A program made the translations under genes and the position numbers. Shown one piece after another: positions 1-6,511 of a stretch of 64,000 nt of DNA. The DNA comes from Anaerolineae bacterium. Its GTDB lineage: Bacteria; Chloroflexota; Anaerolineae; Anaerolineales; UBA11579. Location of the stretch: NCBI GenBank assembly GCA_004297445.1, contig SCUK01000028.1:17258-81257 (forward strand), written 5' to 3'. Positions within the stretch are counted from its first letter, which is position 1, and each line of letters starts with the position of its first letter. The notes under the pieces are model-generated. The model was given only the letters and a program-made list of their open reading frames with translations, did no database searches and was not told the origin of the DNA.

Positions 1-983
1 AGATACAGTTCATCATTGCCGCCGCCGGAAGCCAGCCAGCGGCCGCGCGGGTCATACTCGATGGTAAAGACGGTCGAGTCATGGTCATGCAGGAATGTGG
101 ACAGCGAGGGATTCTCGGCAAGGGCGGTCAGCAGGCTGGTGCGGGATTCAAGGTCGTCGCGCACCGCAAAAGCCTGCACCGAAAGCAGCATCGAGAGGGC
201 GGGGTTGCTGCTCAAGTTATTAAGCGACTGGGCCGCCAACTGCCGCGAAAGGGCGATGCGCGCCTGAGCTTCGGCTTCGCGCCAGGCGAACAGGGCCGCC
301 ACCGCCAGCACGATCGCCACGGCCAGACCGGCGGCGGTCATGAGAAACAGGTTGCGCTGGCGGTTGGTTTCCTGGCGGCGGCTGGCCAGGACATACTCGT
401 TCTGGAGTTTTGTGGCGGCGGGTTCGCGGTCGCTTGAGGCGGTGGCCAGCCAGGCTTCGGCCTCTTCCAGGTCTGCGCCGCGCAGCAGGAAACTGGTGTC
501 GCGTTTCTTGCGGTTCCACTCGAGGGCGCGTTCCTGCAGGCGGGTATGCCCTTTGAGCCATTCCAGGTCGGTGTTGATGGCCTGCACCATGTTCTGCACG
601 GCGCGGCTAAAGTTGTCTTCCTTGCGGATGTACACCCACTGGTGCGCGGAGAGTTCCGGGGGCAATTTCTTCATCTGGGTGGTGCGCGGCATGCGGTGCA
701 GCACCGGCACCATGCGCTTGCCGTTGTCCACGGCGATCTGCAGTTCCTTCATGCAGTATTCAGAGCCGAGTGAATCAGGCGTAATGATGAAGATGAAGGC
801 GTCGGCCTCTTCGATGGCGCGGGTGATTTCGGCCATCCAGTTGGCGGTAAGCGGGATGCTGTCCCAGTCAGCCCACAGGCTCAGGCTGCTTTCGGTCAGT
901 TTGGTGTGCAGTTTGCGCGCAAATTCCGTATCCTTGCGGGAATAGGAAATAAAGGCTTTAGTCAGTCTCTTTGTTTGCGCCAT
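1..983 (-). CDS. TIR domain, membrane helix, WD40 protein (3' end cut by window edge)
   Basis: The 327 readable residues start with a bacterial TIR domain at about residues 8-100: the strand A motif FISYSRKD, then SEYCMKE, which fits the S-x-x-C-x-x-E pattern carrying the catalytic glutamate of TIR NADases. A linker rich in charged residues leads to one membrane helix at about residues 213-235 (FLMTAAGLAVAIVLAVAAL). A helical stretch follows, then the first WD40-like blade (residues about 300-327, ending in GGGNDELYL) as the frame runs off the window. The TIR domain would be cytoplasmic and the propeller on the far side of the membrane or tethered to it. Family knowledge: TIR-WD40 proteins act in NAD-consuming signalling or defence. 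Function here is inferred; no other defence gene is next to it. The ATG start at 981-983 has no clear ribosome site. Confidence 0.85.
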   Translation of the reverse strand, partial: MAQTKRLTKAFISYSRKDTEFARKLHTKLTESSLSLWADWDSIPLTANWMAEITRAIEEADAFIFIITPDSLGSEYCMKELQIAVDNGKRMVPVLHRMPRTTQMKKLPPELSAHQWVYIRKEDNFSRAVQNMVQAINTDLEWLKGHTRLQERALEWNRKKRDTSFLLRGADLEEAEAWLATASSDREPAATKLQNEYVLASRRQETNRQRNLFLMTAAGLAVAIVLAVAALFAWREAEAQARIALSRQLAAQSLNNLSSNPALSMLLSVQAFAVRDDLESRTSLLTALAENPSLSTFLHDHDSTVFTIEYDPRGRWLASGGGNDELY

Positions 984-1130
984 TTAACTTAACGAAAGAC
1001 GGCAGTACCCGCGCGCGGGCTGACCGCCATTCCTCTCAGTGTAGGACAACGATAGTTCTATGTCAATTGCTTTTACCGGCCGGAGGACCGGGTCATTCGC
1101 CTCACGAATATTGTACCCCACCGAGCCGCC

Positions 1131-1862
1131 TCAGCGGCGGGCTTCAAAGACCAGGGTGGCGGCTTCCGGCTCGAAGGGATGGCGGTCAAAATCCCCCCAC
1201 GCCTGCACGGCGAAACCCGCCGATTCCAGCTCGGCCAGTAGCGCCGCGGCCGGCGTGAGCTGGTGGTGGACGGTGGCGGTATGGCGCACGGCGCGCCCAT
1301 CCGGCTGCAGGCAGTCATAATGCCAGAATATGGTGAGCACACCCTCGCCGCGCCGCCATTCGCTGAGTACCTGGACGGGTTGGCCGGTGTCCGGGAGTGG
1401 GAAGGTCTCTTCCATCTCGGGTTCTCCATCTTCCAGCAGCGCCAGTACGTCCGGGTTGGGCAGGCTGGCGGCGAACACGCCGCCGGCGGCCAGCAGGCTG
1501 TTCACCCTTTCCAGCAGGCGCGCCCGCGCGGCTGCATCCAGCGTGGAGTAGGTGTTGCAGGGCATATAAATGAGGCCAAACGATTCGCTCAGGTTCAGCG
1601 TGGTGAAATCGGCTTCCAGCAGGTGCAGGTCCAGCCCGCCAGCCGCTTGTTTCAGCAGGGCCAATGCTTGCGGGTCATTATCCACTCCCCAGACCGCATG
1701 GCCTTGCTGCGCCAGCGGCAGCAGGACGCGCCCGCTGCCACAACCCAGTTCCAACGCCGGGGCGGGCAGGTGGGAGACCAGGTCTTGCCAGTAGGGCAGG
1801 TCTTCATCATACGCCGCGTGCTGCGCGTGAATCAGGGCGGCCAGTTCGGAATCGGGTTGCAT
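1131..1862 (-). CDS. Class I SAM-dependent methyltransferase
   Basis: The 243-residue protein has the Rossmann methyltransferase motif I ELGCGSGRVLLPLA at about residues 37-50, an acidic end of strand 2 (GVDND), motif II-like EADFTT and the post-II stretch GLIYMPCNTYSTL. It belongs to the broad Methyltransf_25/31 group, so the substrate cannot be read. The frame is open further upstream, across the tRNA-Pro gene. The ATG at 1860-1862 is preferred because a perfect TATAAT lies six bases before it, which suggests a leaderless message, and because the protein then begins just ahead of the fold. It has no evident operon partner; the TIR gene lies downstream on the same strand. Confidence 0.85.
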   Translation of the reverse strand: MQPDSELAALIHAQHAAYDEDLPYWQDLVSHLPAPALELGCGSGRVLLPLAQQGHAVWGVDNDPQALALLKQAAGGLDLHLLEADFTTLNLSESFGLIYMPCNTYSTLDAAARARLLERVNSLLAAGGVFAASLPNPDVLALLEDGEPEMEETFPLPDTGQPVQVLSEWRRGEGVLTIFWHYDCLQPDGRAVRHTATVHHQLTPAAALLAELESAGFAVQAWGDFDRHPFEPEAATLVFEARR

Positions 1863-1868
1863 AAGCCG

Positions 1869-1874
1869 ATTATA
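1869..1874 (-). promoter_or_regulatory. Leaderless -10 box of the methyltransferase
   Basis: Minus-strand TATAAT ends six bases before the ATG at 1862. No Shine-Dalgarno sequence lies between, so transcription would begin at or next to the start codon. Confidence 0.5.
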
Positions 1875-1895
1875 GAGGATGCCGGAGGGCGCGGC

Positions 1896-1949
1896 TTGCC
1901 TTTCGGCAGGGAACCGTTTATACTCCCAAGCCAATGGCCTGCCATTGGC
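1896..1949 (+). promoter_or_regulatory. tRNA-Pro promoter and leader hairpin
   Basis: TTGCCT (1896-1901), a 17-base spacer and TATACT (1919-1924) form a good sigma-70-type promoter. Downstream, GCCAATGGC (1930-1938) and GCCATTGGC (1941-1949) form a perfect 9-bp hairpin with a two-base loop, ending nine bases before the mature tRNA. It may be a 5' leader structure removed by RNase P. Confidence 0.6.
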
Positions 1950-1957
1950 AAGCCAAT

Positions 1958-2031
1958 CGGGGCGTAGCGCAGCCTGGCAGCGCACCGCGTTTGGGACGCG
2001 GGGGTCGGAGGTTCAAATCCTCTCGCCCCGA
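1958..2031 (+). tRNA. tRNA-Pro (anticodon TGG)
   Basis: The 74-base cloverleaf has acceptor arms CGGGGCG and CGCCCCG with discriminator A, a D arm GCGC...GCGC, an anticodon loop reading TTTGGGA (anticodon TGG) and the T loop GGTTCAAATCC. CCA is not encoded (the next bases are CAC) and must be added after transcription. Confidence 0.95.
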
Positions 2032-2084
2032 CACGAGCCGCAAGGCTCACCATCCAGACCTATGAATCACGAGGCATTCAACCG

Positions 2085-2426
2085 ATGCTGACCCACACCA
2101 ACAAGCAGAACCCCACCATGCGTCGTCTGTTTGGTACCCGCCTGGACGGAGTAGTTACCGCGGCGCACTTCGGGCGCGGCGGTCGCATCCTGTGGGTGCG
2201 GGCCTATGAGCGCCGCGGGCCCACCTGGTCCGACCACGTACTGCTGGACCGTGACCAGTTGGTGCAACGGCTGGAGGCCGGTAAGCGGTTCTATACCGGC
2301 ACGCGGGTGAAATTCCAGGCCAGCGAGTTTGAACTGGAAAAGGTTGTTAACCTGCGGGACGGGGATATCGTGACCGAAGGCGCAAAAGGCAACGGTGACC
2401 GGCTCGAGGGCGTGGGGGCGCTTTAA
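2085..2426 (+). CDS. Small hypothetical protein
   Basis: A 113-residue protein that I do not recognise. It is basic, with no membrane helix or signal peptide. Its sequence suggests a small beta-rich fold (DGVVTAAHFGRGGRILWVRAY, then a VLLDRDQLVQRLEAGKRF segment). It begins 53 bases after tRNA-Pro and may share its promoter. The first ATG is used; an in-frame ATG at 2118 is an alternative start. A strong promoter follows the gene, so it is probably the end of its transcription unit. Confidence 0.55.
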   Translation: MLTHTNKQNPTMRRLFGTRLDGVVTAAHFGRGGRILWVRAYERRGPTWSDHVLLDRDQLVQRLEAGKRFYTGTRVKFQASEFELEKVVNLRDGDIVTEGAKGNGDRLEGVGAL

Positions 2427-2454
2427 CGCCGGTGAGGCGTAGGGAAAGCGGCGG

Positions 2455-2483
2455 TTGACTCGCGTTTCAACAATCGTTATACT
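2455..2483 (+). promoter_or_regulatory. Strong promoter ahead of the SWIM gene leader
   Basis: TTGACT (2455-2460), exactly 17 bases, then TATACT (2478-2483). Transcription should start near 2490. This is one of the best consensus promoters in the window. Confidence 0.7.
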
Positions 2484-2489
2484 GGTCGT

Positions 2490-2594
2490 AGTTGGTAGTG
2501 GAAGGATGTTGCCGCTATGCGAGGATTAAAGAAAACCGCAGAAGTTCTGACTTGAAAACCAAGGCATGCGCAGACCGCGCGTGCCTTTTTTATT
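2490..2594 (+). ncRNA. Candidate small RNA or attenuator leader
   Basis: A roughly 100-base transcript is bounded by the promoter at 2455-2483 and a complete intrinsic terminator at 2561-2594, both upstream of the SWIM protein start at 2620. It contains a 12-codon reading frame (2517-2555, peptide MRGLKKTAEVLT) that stops five bases before the terminator and has GGAAGG 11 bases upstream. That is the layout of a leader peptide plus attenuator, but no codon is conspicuously repeated. It could equally be a free small RNA. I do not recognise a known RNA family. Confidence 0.35.
2561..2594 (+). terminator. Intrinsic terminator in the SWIM gene leader
   Basis: Stem GGCATGCGC / GCGCGTGCC with loop AGACC (one G-U pair), flanked by AA and TT, then a run of six or more T. 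It lies 26 bases before the next start codon. Confidence 0.65.
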
Positions 2595-2619
2595 CTCTTA
2601 GACAAAGGAGACCCAACCG

Positions 2620-2856
2620 ATGGACAACGGAATGATCCGCAAGTACGAGAAAGCCAAGCTGTATGCCGAAGAGCGCGACCGCATCCATGTACAATCGCTC
2701 AAGGTGGCTTTTGACGGGGCCAACAACCCCCACACGGTGACCTTTGACGCGGGCAAATGGCATTGCGACTGCGAGTTCTTCCTGCTGCATGAGCGCTGCA
2801 GCCACACCATGGCGCTCGAAATCGTACTGGACAAGATGCTGCCGGAACCGGCTTAA
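2620..2856 (+). CDS. Small SWIM zinc-finger protein
   Basis: The 78-residue protein contains the SWIM signature C-x-C-x(n)-C-x-H: HCDCEFF with CSH, at about residues 48-60. SWIM domains bind zinc and mediate DNA or protein contacts; larger family members sit in SWI2/SNF2 and transposase-like proteins. Here it stands alone, so a role cannot be assigned beyond a likely zinc-binding domain. AAAGGAG lies nine bases before the ATG. It is transcribed from 2455 if the terminator in its leader is read through. A strong terminator closes the unit. Confidence 0.8.
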   Translation: MDNGMIRKYEKAKLYAEERDRIHVQSLKVAFDGANNPHTVTFDAGKWHCDCEFFLLHERCSHTMALEIVLDKMLPEPA

Positions 2857-2881
2857 GGCGGACACACCATCTGACGAATCA

Positions 2882-2912
2882 ACGGGCTTTCCTTCGGGAA
2901 GGCCCGTTTTGT
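2882..2912 (+). terminator. Terminator after the SWIM gene
   Basis: ACGGGCTTTCC, loop TTCG, GGAAGGCCCGT, then TTTTGTTT: an 11-bp stem with one G-U pair and a stable tetraloop. Confidence 0.8.
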
Positions 2913-2966
2913 TTGGCGCAGAAATGGGGCCGCCGAAATCCGCACCAAATTCCTCCTAAATACTTA

Positions 2967-2994
2967 TTGACATTCCTGCGAATTTCGCAATAAT
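2967..2994 (+). promoter_or_regulatory. speD promoter with operator-like palindrome
   Basis: TTGACA (2967-2972), a 16-base spacer and AATAAT (2989-2994). The palindrome TGCGA-ATT-TCGCA (2977-2989) fills the space between the two boxes, where a bound repressor would block polymerase. Confidence 0.55.
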
Positions 2995-3035
2995 AGTGCA
3001 AATCTATAAATAAACGGAGGTTGTATAAAAAGAGA

Positions 3036-3419
3036 GTGAATGCACAGCTACGACTAGGAGAACACATCATCTGTGATTTCTCGCAATGCAGCCGGGACCT
3101 GCTCTATGAACCTGAGAGGGCCCGGTTAGTGTTTAGCCGGGCTGTCCGCGAGAGCGGTCTGACCGTTCTGGACGAGACCTACCATGCCTTTGCCCCGCAC
3201 GGATTCTCCTGCCTGCTGCTGCTGGCCGAGTCACACGCCAGCCTGCACGCCTGGCCGGAGCACGGTTATATCGCCGTTGATCTTTTTACCTGCAACCTGG
3301 AAATGGACACCCAGCCGCTGGTGGAAACACTGAAAGCCGCCTTTGGCGCGCAGACCGCCCAGGTGATGAAGGTGAACCGCATGGCGCTGGCCGAAGTGCT
3401 GGAGCCGGTCCATGCCTGA
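3036..3419 (+). CDS. speD: S-adenosylmethionine decarboxylase proenzyme
   Basis: Makes decarboxylated AdoMet, the aminopropyl donor for spermidine. The class 1B signature LAESHASLHAWPE is present: cleavage is expected between Glu and Ser, with Ser turned into the pyruvoyl group. The spacing Ser, His +5, Cys +20 (DLFTC) matches the Thermotoga enzyme. Length is about 127 residues, as expected for the short bacterial form. The start is uncertain: GGAGG at 3016-3020 is 15 bases from the GTG at 3036 but touches the TTG at 3021, which would add five residues. It overlaps speE by eight bases, so the two are co-translated. A promoter with a palindrome precedes it. Confidence 0.93.
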   Translation: MNAQLRLGEHIICDFSQCSRDLLYEPERARLVFSRAVRESGLTVLDETYHAFAPHGFSCLLLLAESHASLHAWPEHGYIAVDLFTCNLEMDTQPLVETLKAAFGAQTAQVMKVNRMALAEVLEPVHA

Positions 3420-4239
3420 AAGCTGGCTGAACGAGGAACTGCACCCTTATTACCGCAAGGCTTTGAAAATCGAGAAGATGCTGGTGGATGAACACACCGG
3501 TTTCCAGCACCTGCAACTGTACGAGACGGCTTTCTTCGGCAAGACGCTGGTGCTGGACGGCATCATCCAGCTCACTGAACGCGACAACATGGGCTACCAT
3601 GAGATGATCGTGCATGTGCCCATGCTGGCCGTGCCGCAGGCGCGCCGCGTGCTCATCGTGGGCGGCGGCGATGGCGGCAGCCTGGAACAGGTGCTCAAGC
3701 ATGCTAGCGTGCAAGAGGCGGTGGTGTGTGAACTGGACCGCCGCGTGGTGGACATCAGCCGTGAGCATTTCACCGGCTTTGGCGACCCGTGGGCTGACCC
3801 GCGCGCTGAACTGGTCATCGAGGATGCGTTCACGTATCTGGCGCGGCGGCCGGGCGAGTTCGATGTCATCATCTCGGACACCACCGACCCGATTGGCCCG
3901 GCGGAGAAACTGTTCTCGGATGAGTTCTACGAACTCATCGCCGCGTCGCTCACGCCGGGTGGGGCGGCGGCCACGCAGTGCGAGCAGCCGTTCTTTGATG
4001 CCGAACTTATTAAGACCATCTACGCCACCGCGCAGCGCCTCAAGAAGAACCCGGCGTATTATTACGCTCATATCCCCACCTATCCGGGCGGGGGCATCGG
4101 GTTCATGTATCTTTCCGATACGCCCTGGGATGCCGGGCTGGGCAAACCCTACCCGGCCGGCCTGAATTACCTCAACGCTGAGGTACACACCGCGGCGTTT
4201 GCCCTGCCGGAATTCTTCCGGCGCGACCTGTACGGGTAA
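3412..4239 (+). CDS. speE: Spermidine synthase (polyamine aminopropyltransferase)
   Basis: Transfers an aminopropyl group from decarboxylated AdoMet to putrescine or a related polyamine. The 275-residue protein has the short N-terminal beta domain (YRKALKIEKMLVDEHTGFQ) and the Rossmann core with GGGDGG at 84-89, acidic CELDR at 106-110 and IEDAF around 128. The catalytic aspartates are in the gatekeeping loop SDTTDP (Asp146, Asp149). The length is usual for the bacterial enzyme. Its ATG lies inside the end of speD. A terminator follows 18 bases after the stop, so speDE is a two-gene operon. The exact amine acceptor cannot be told from sequence. Confidence 0.95.
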   Translation: MPESWLNEELHPYYRKALKIEKMLVDEHTGFQHLQLYETAFFGKTLVLDGIIQLTERDNMGYHEMIVHVPMLAVPQARRVLIVGGGDGGSLEQVLKHASVQEAVVCELDRRVVDISREHFTGFGDPWADPRAELVIEDAFTYLARRPGEFDVIISDTTDPIGPAEKLFSDEFYELIAASLTPGGAAATQCEQPFFDAELIKTIYATAQRLKKNPAYYYAHIPTYPGGGIGFMYLSDTPWDAGLGKPYPAGLNYLNAEVHTAAFALPEFFRRDLYG

Positions 4240-4256
4240 GGCAAACCCTATAATTA

Positions 4257-4294
4257 AAGCCTCCCGCGAGGTTTAACCTCGAGGGAGGCTTTTG
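4257..4294 (+). terminator. Terminator after speE
   Basis: AAGCCTCCC pairs with GGGAGGCTT around an inner GAGG-TTTAA-CCTC stem, followed by a short T run. Confidence 0.8.
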
Positions 4295-4341
4295 ATTCCA
4301 AAATCACTTGTTGCGGCGGAGTTGCACCCCCTTCGGCAGAG

Positions 4342-4695
4342 TTATTCCTTCCGCAGAATCTTCTCCATCGCTTTCCCCTTGGCCAACTCGTCAATCAACT
4401 TATCCAGGTAGCGGATGTCCTGCATCGTTGGTTCTTTGATTTCTTCCACCCGCATTCCACAAATCACGCCCTTGATTAACGCTCGCGCGGGGTTCATCTT
4501 CGGGGCCTCGGTATAGAAGGTCTCAAGGTCGGTCTCTTTTTTCAGTATCGCCCCTAACTCTTTCTGGCTGTAGCCGGTCAACCAGCGGATGATTTCATCC
4601 ACTTCCGCTTTCGTGCGTCCCTTTTTCTCCGCCTTCGCAACATAATGCGGATAGACGCTGGCGAAGCTATAGCGATAGACTCGTTCGTTTGTCAT
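4342..4695 (-). CDS. DUF2200 family protein
   Basis: The 117-residue protein carries the family's recognisable stretches: [31 protein letters not shown], and the C-terminal [22 protein letters not shown]2200 proteins are small cytoplasmic proteins without an assigned function. The frame extends to an ATG at 4740, but homologous sequence begins at the ATG at 4693-4695, and TAAAAT seven bases before that ATG suggests a leaderless message. It stands alone between the speE terminator and tRNA-Ser. Confidence 0.85.
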   Translation of the reverse strand: MTNERVYRYSFASVYPHYVAKAEKKGRTKAEVDEIIRWLTGYSQKELGAILKKETDLETFYTEAPKMNPARALIKGVICGMRVEEIKEPTMQDIRYLDKLIDELAKGKAMEKILRKE

Positions 4696-4762
4696 ACTGC
4701 TAATTTTACCCGATGTGATTATCGGTTCTATCTTTCCCATGTTTTGTCAAAACTACGGTAAA

Positions 4763-4883
<121 letters not shown>

Positions 4884-4919
4884 GGACGAGTGGCTATTAT
4901 ACCAAGCGCTTGTGAGAAA

Positions 4920-5591
4920 TCACGGCGCCACCTGAAACTCTCCCAGGCGCGGGTCGTGCAGGCGGCGCAACAGGTACTCGGCCATCAGCCGAATCTGCTC
5001 CTGTTGGCTGCGGTCTGCACCCTCGGCGGCGGTGCCATGTTCGCGCCCGGCCTTGCCCAGCAGTTCAGACCACAGGTTGGCGGGCACGGCATCGGCAATG
5101 ATGGCAGCCACCAGCGCGGTCAGCGCGTCTTCATCAACGGCATAGTTCTGCATCAGGTCCTGCATGGCTTGCGGCAGGCCGTCCAGCGCATCCACCTTCC
5201 GCACCATGCTGGGCGGCAGATAGGTGACGAACGACCGCCCCAGCACCACCACCGGCACACCGGCCAGCGCGGCCTCAAAGCCGATGAAGCCTGACAGCAC
5301 CACCACCACGGCAGCGCTGCGCACCACGCGGTCGGTGGATTCGTCCACGTCCACGAAGACCACGTTGGGGATTTCAGACAGGCGGCGGTAATAGCCCGGG
5401 GTGCGTAAGCCCCATGAGCGCGGGTGTTCCTTCACCATCAGTCGCATGCCCATCGGCAGGCTGTGGGCGATGTTGCGCACCGCTTCAATTTGATTCATGT
5501 AATTGCGTGCCAGCACGCTGGTGGCGATTTCCGGCTCGGCATGCAACGGGAAGAAGGCATAGGGCTGGCCGTTTTTCTCCAGGTCCGCCAT
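4920..5591 (-). CDS. Surface polysaccharide biosynthesis protein, C-terminal part (split gene)
   Basis: This frame is the direct in-frame continuation of the gene at 5625-6500; only a TAG at 5625-5627 separates them. It carries the conserved C-terminal half of the capsule/surface-carbohydrate synthesis family (PF05159-like): YAFFPLHAEPE, LMVKEHPRSWG and the nucleotide-sugar site region VLSGFIGFEAALAGVPVVVLG. Together the halves would make about 526 residues, a normal length for such glycosyltransferase-like enzymes. As a separate 223-residue product it would lack the N-terminal domain. It is either the downstream piece of a pseudogene, a product of stop read-through, or a separately started domain. 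No ribosome site precedes the ATG at 5591. Confidence 0.65.
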   Translation of the reverse strand: MADLEKNGQPYAFFPLHAEPEIATSVLARNYMNQIEAVRNIAHSLPMGMRLMVKEHPRSWGLRTPGYYRRLSEIPNVVFVDVDESTDRVVRSAAVVVVLSGFIGFEAALAGVPVVVLGRSFVTYLPPSMVRKVDALDGLPQAMQDLMQNYAVDEDALTALVAAIIADAVPANLWSELLGKAGREHGTAAEGADRSQQEQIRLMAEYLLRRLHDPRLGEFQVAP

Positions 5592-5592
5592 C

Positions 5593-5629
5593 TGTACCAG
5601 GCGCGGTCGAATCGCGCCGCGCCCCTACA
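5593..5629. repeat. Palindromic repeat inside the polysaccharide gene
   Basis: On the minus strand it opens with TGTAGGGGCGCGG and closes with CCGCGCCTGGTACA around a CGCGATTCGA centre, an imperfect palindrome of about 37 bases. It resembles the perfect GTAGGGGCG palindromes at 43048 and 59601. The TAG within its first arm is the stop codon that splits the gene; its length near a multiple of three keeps the frame. Confidence 0.6.
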
Positions 5630-6500
5630 GGATGCGCCACGCCCGGCCCACGGTTTGCTCGCGCCAGGTGGCATGCGCCGGGTAGCGGTGGGTGTCAAAG
5701 GGCAGGCGGCGCAGCGCGTCCCACAGGTCACGGCCCAACAATGGCAGGGCATAGAGCGCGTAGCGCAGGAACTCGGCGGCGAGGCCGCGGCGTTTTTGGC
5801 GCACCAGCCCGCCCTCGTAGGTCACGCGTTTACTGCGCGCTTTCTCAAGGAATTCACGCGCTTTGGCCACTTCCGACAAGGCGGGGTCCGGGCGTTTGCC
5901 CAGCCGCGCCAGGTGTGCTTCCAGATGCGGGTCGCTGCGCTCGAGCGGATCGCTGGTCAGGCGCACATAGTTGGCGATCTTGGTCGAGCGCATATTCAGG
6001 TAGGGGATGCCGTGCGCCCGCGCCACCCAGAAGATAGGGATGACTTCAAAAAACGCCGCTGTAAAGCCGATGACGACATCCGGTCGCTGGCGTTCAAACA
6101 GTCCCCAGTACGTCTCCAGCGTCTCGACCATGATGCCCTGCATCTCGGCCAGCGTGAGGTAGGGTGCGTAATCCTGTCGTACCTTCACCAGCCGGCCATG
6201 ATAAGTGCGCCGGTCAGACACGATGGCCGGCCACAGGCTGGGGATGCCCAGGCGCGCCTCCCATGCCGCCAGTTCCTCGGGAGTCACCCGGCGCGCCCGG
6301 CCGCGGATCACCAGATTCCACTCGCGGATGACCTCGCCGGTTTCAGTCAACGGGCCATGTTGAGCCAGGTAGCGTTCGATGTAATGGCGGTCGCTGACGC
6401 TGTACGAAACCGACTCGAGCGGCGTGAGCGCCGCCAGTTCCGCCGCCAGCCGGTGAAAGATTTGCAGCGATGAGCCGACGCAGGTGAAGAAAATGCGCAT
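5625..6500 (-). CDS. Surface polysaccharide biosynthesis protein, N-terminal part (split gene)
   Basis: The 291-residue product starts MRIFFTCVGSSLQIFHRL and contains QRPDVVIGFTAAFFEVIPIFWVARAHGIPYLNMR, shape-typical of the N-terminal domain of capsule polysaccharide glycosyltransferase-like enzymes (short quoted pieces: DVVIGFTAAFFE, ARAHGIPYLNMRS). It ends at a TAG that lies in a palindromic repeat; the rest of the protein continues in the same frame. The ATG at 6498-6500 is chosen because it lies 11 bases after the nuclease stop codon and starts with a Rossmann-like strand. It is the last gene of the rnd, beta-CASP nuclease, polysaccharide operon. Confidence 0.65.
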   Translation of the reverse strand: MRIFFTCVGSSLQIFHRLAAELAALTPLESVSYSVSDRHYIERYLAQHGPLTETGEVIREWNLVIRGRARRVTPEELAAWEARLGIPSLWPAIVSDRRTYHGRLVKVRQDYAPYLTLAEMQGIMVETLETYWGLFERQRPDVVIGFTAAFFEVIPIFWVARAHGIPYLNMRSTKIANYVRLTSDPLERSDPHLEAHLARLGKRPDPALSEVAKAREFLEKARSKRVTYEGGLVRQKRRGLAAEFLRYALYALPLLGRDLWDALRRLPFDTHRYPAHATWREQTVGRAWRIL

Positions 6501-6511
6501 GGGAAGAGGTA

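Noticed and set aside
5625..5627. TAG as a recoded sense codon (pyrrolysine or read-through) in the polysaccharide gene
   Set aside because: The TAG is explained by the palindromic repeat around it, and TAG also ends ordinary genes here (for example tsaC).
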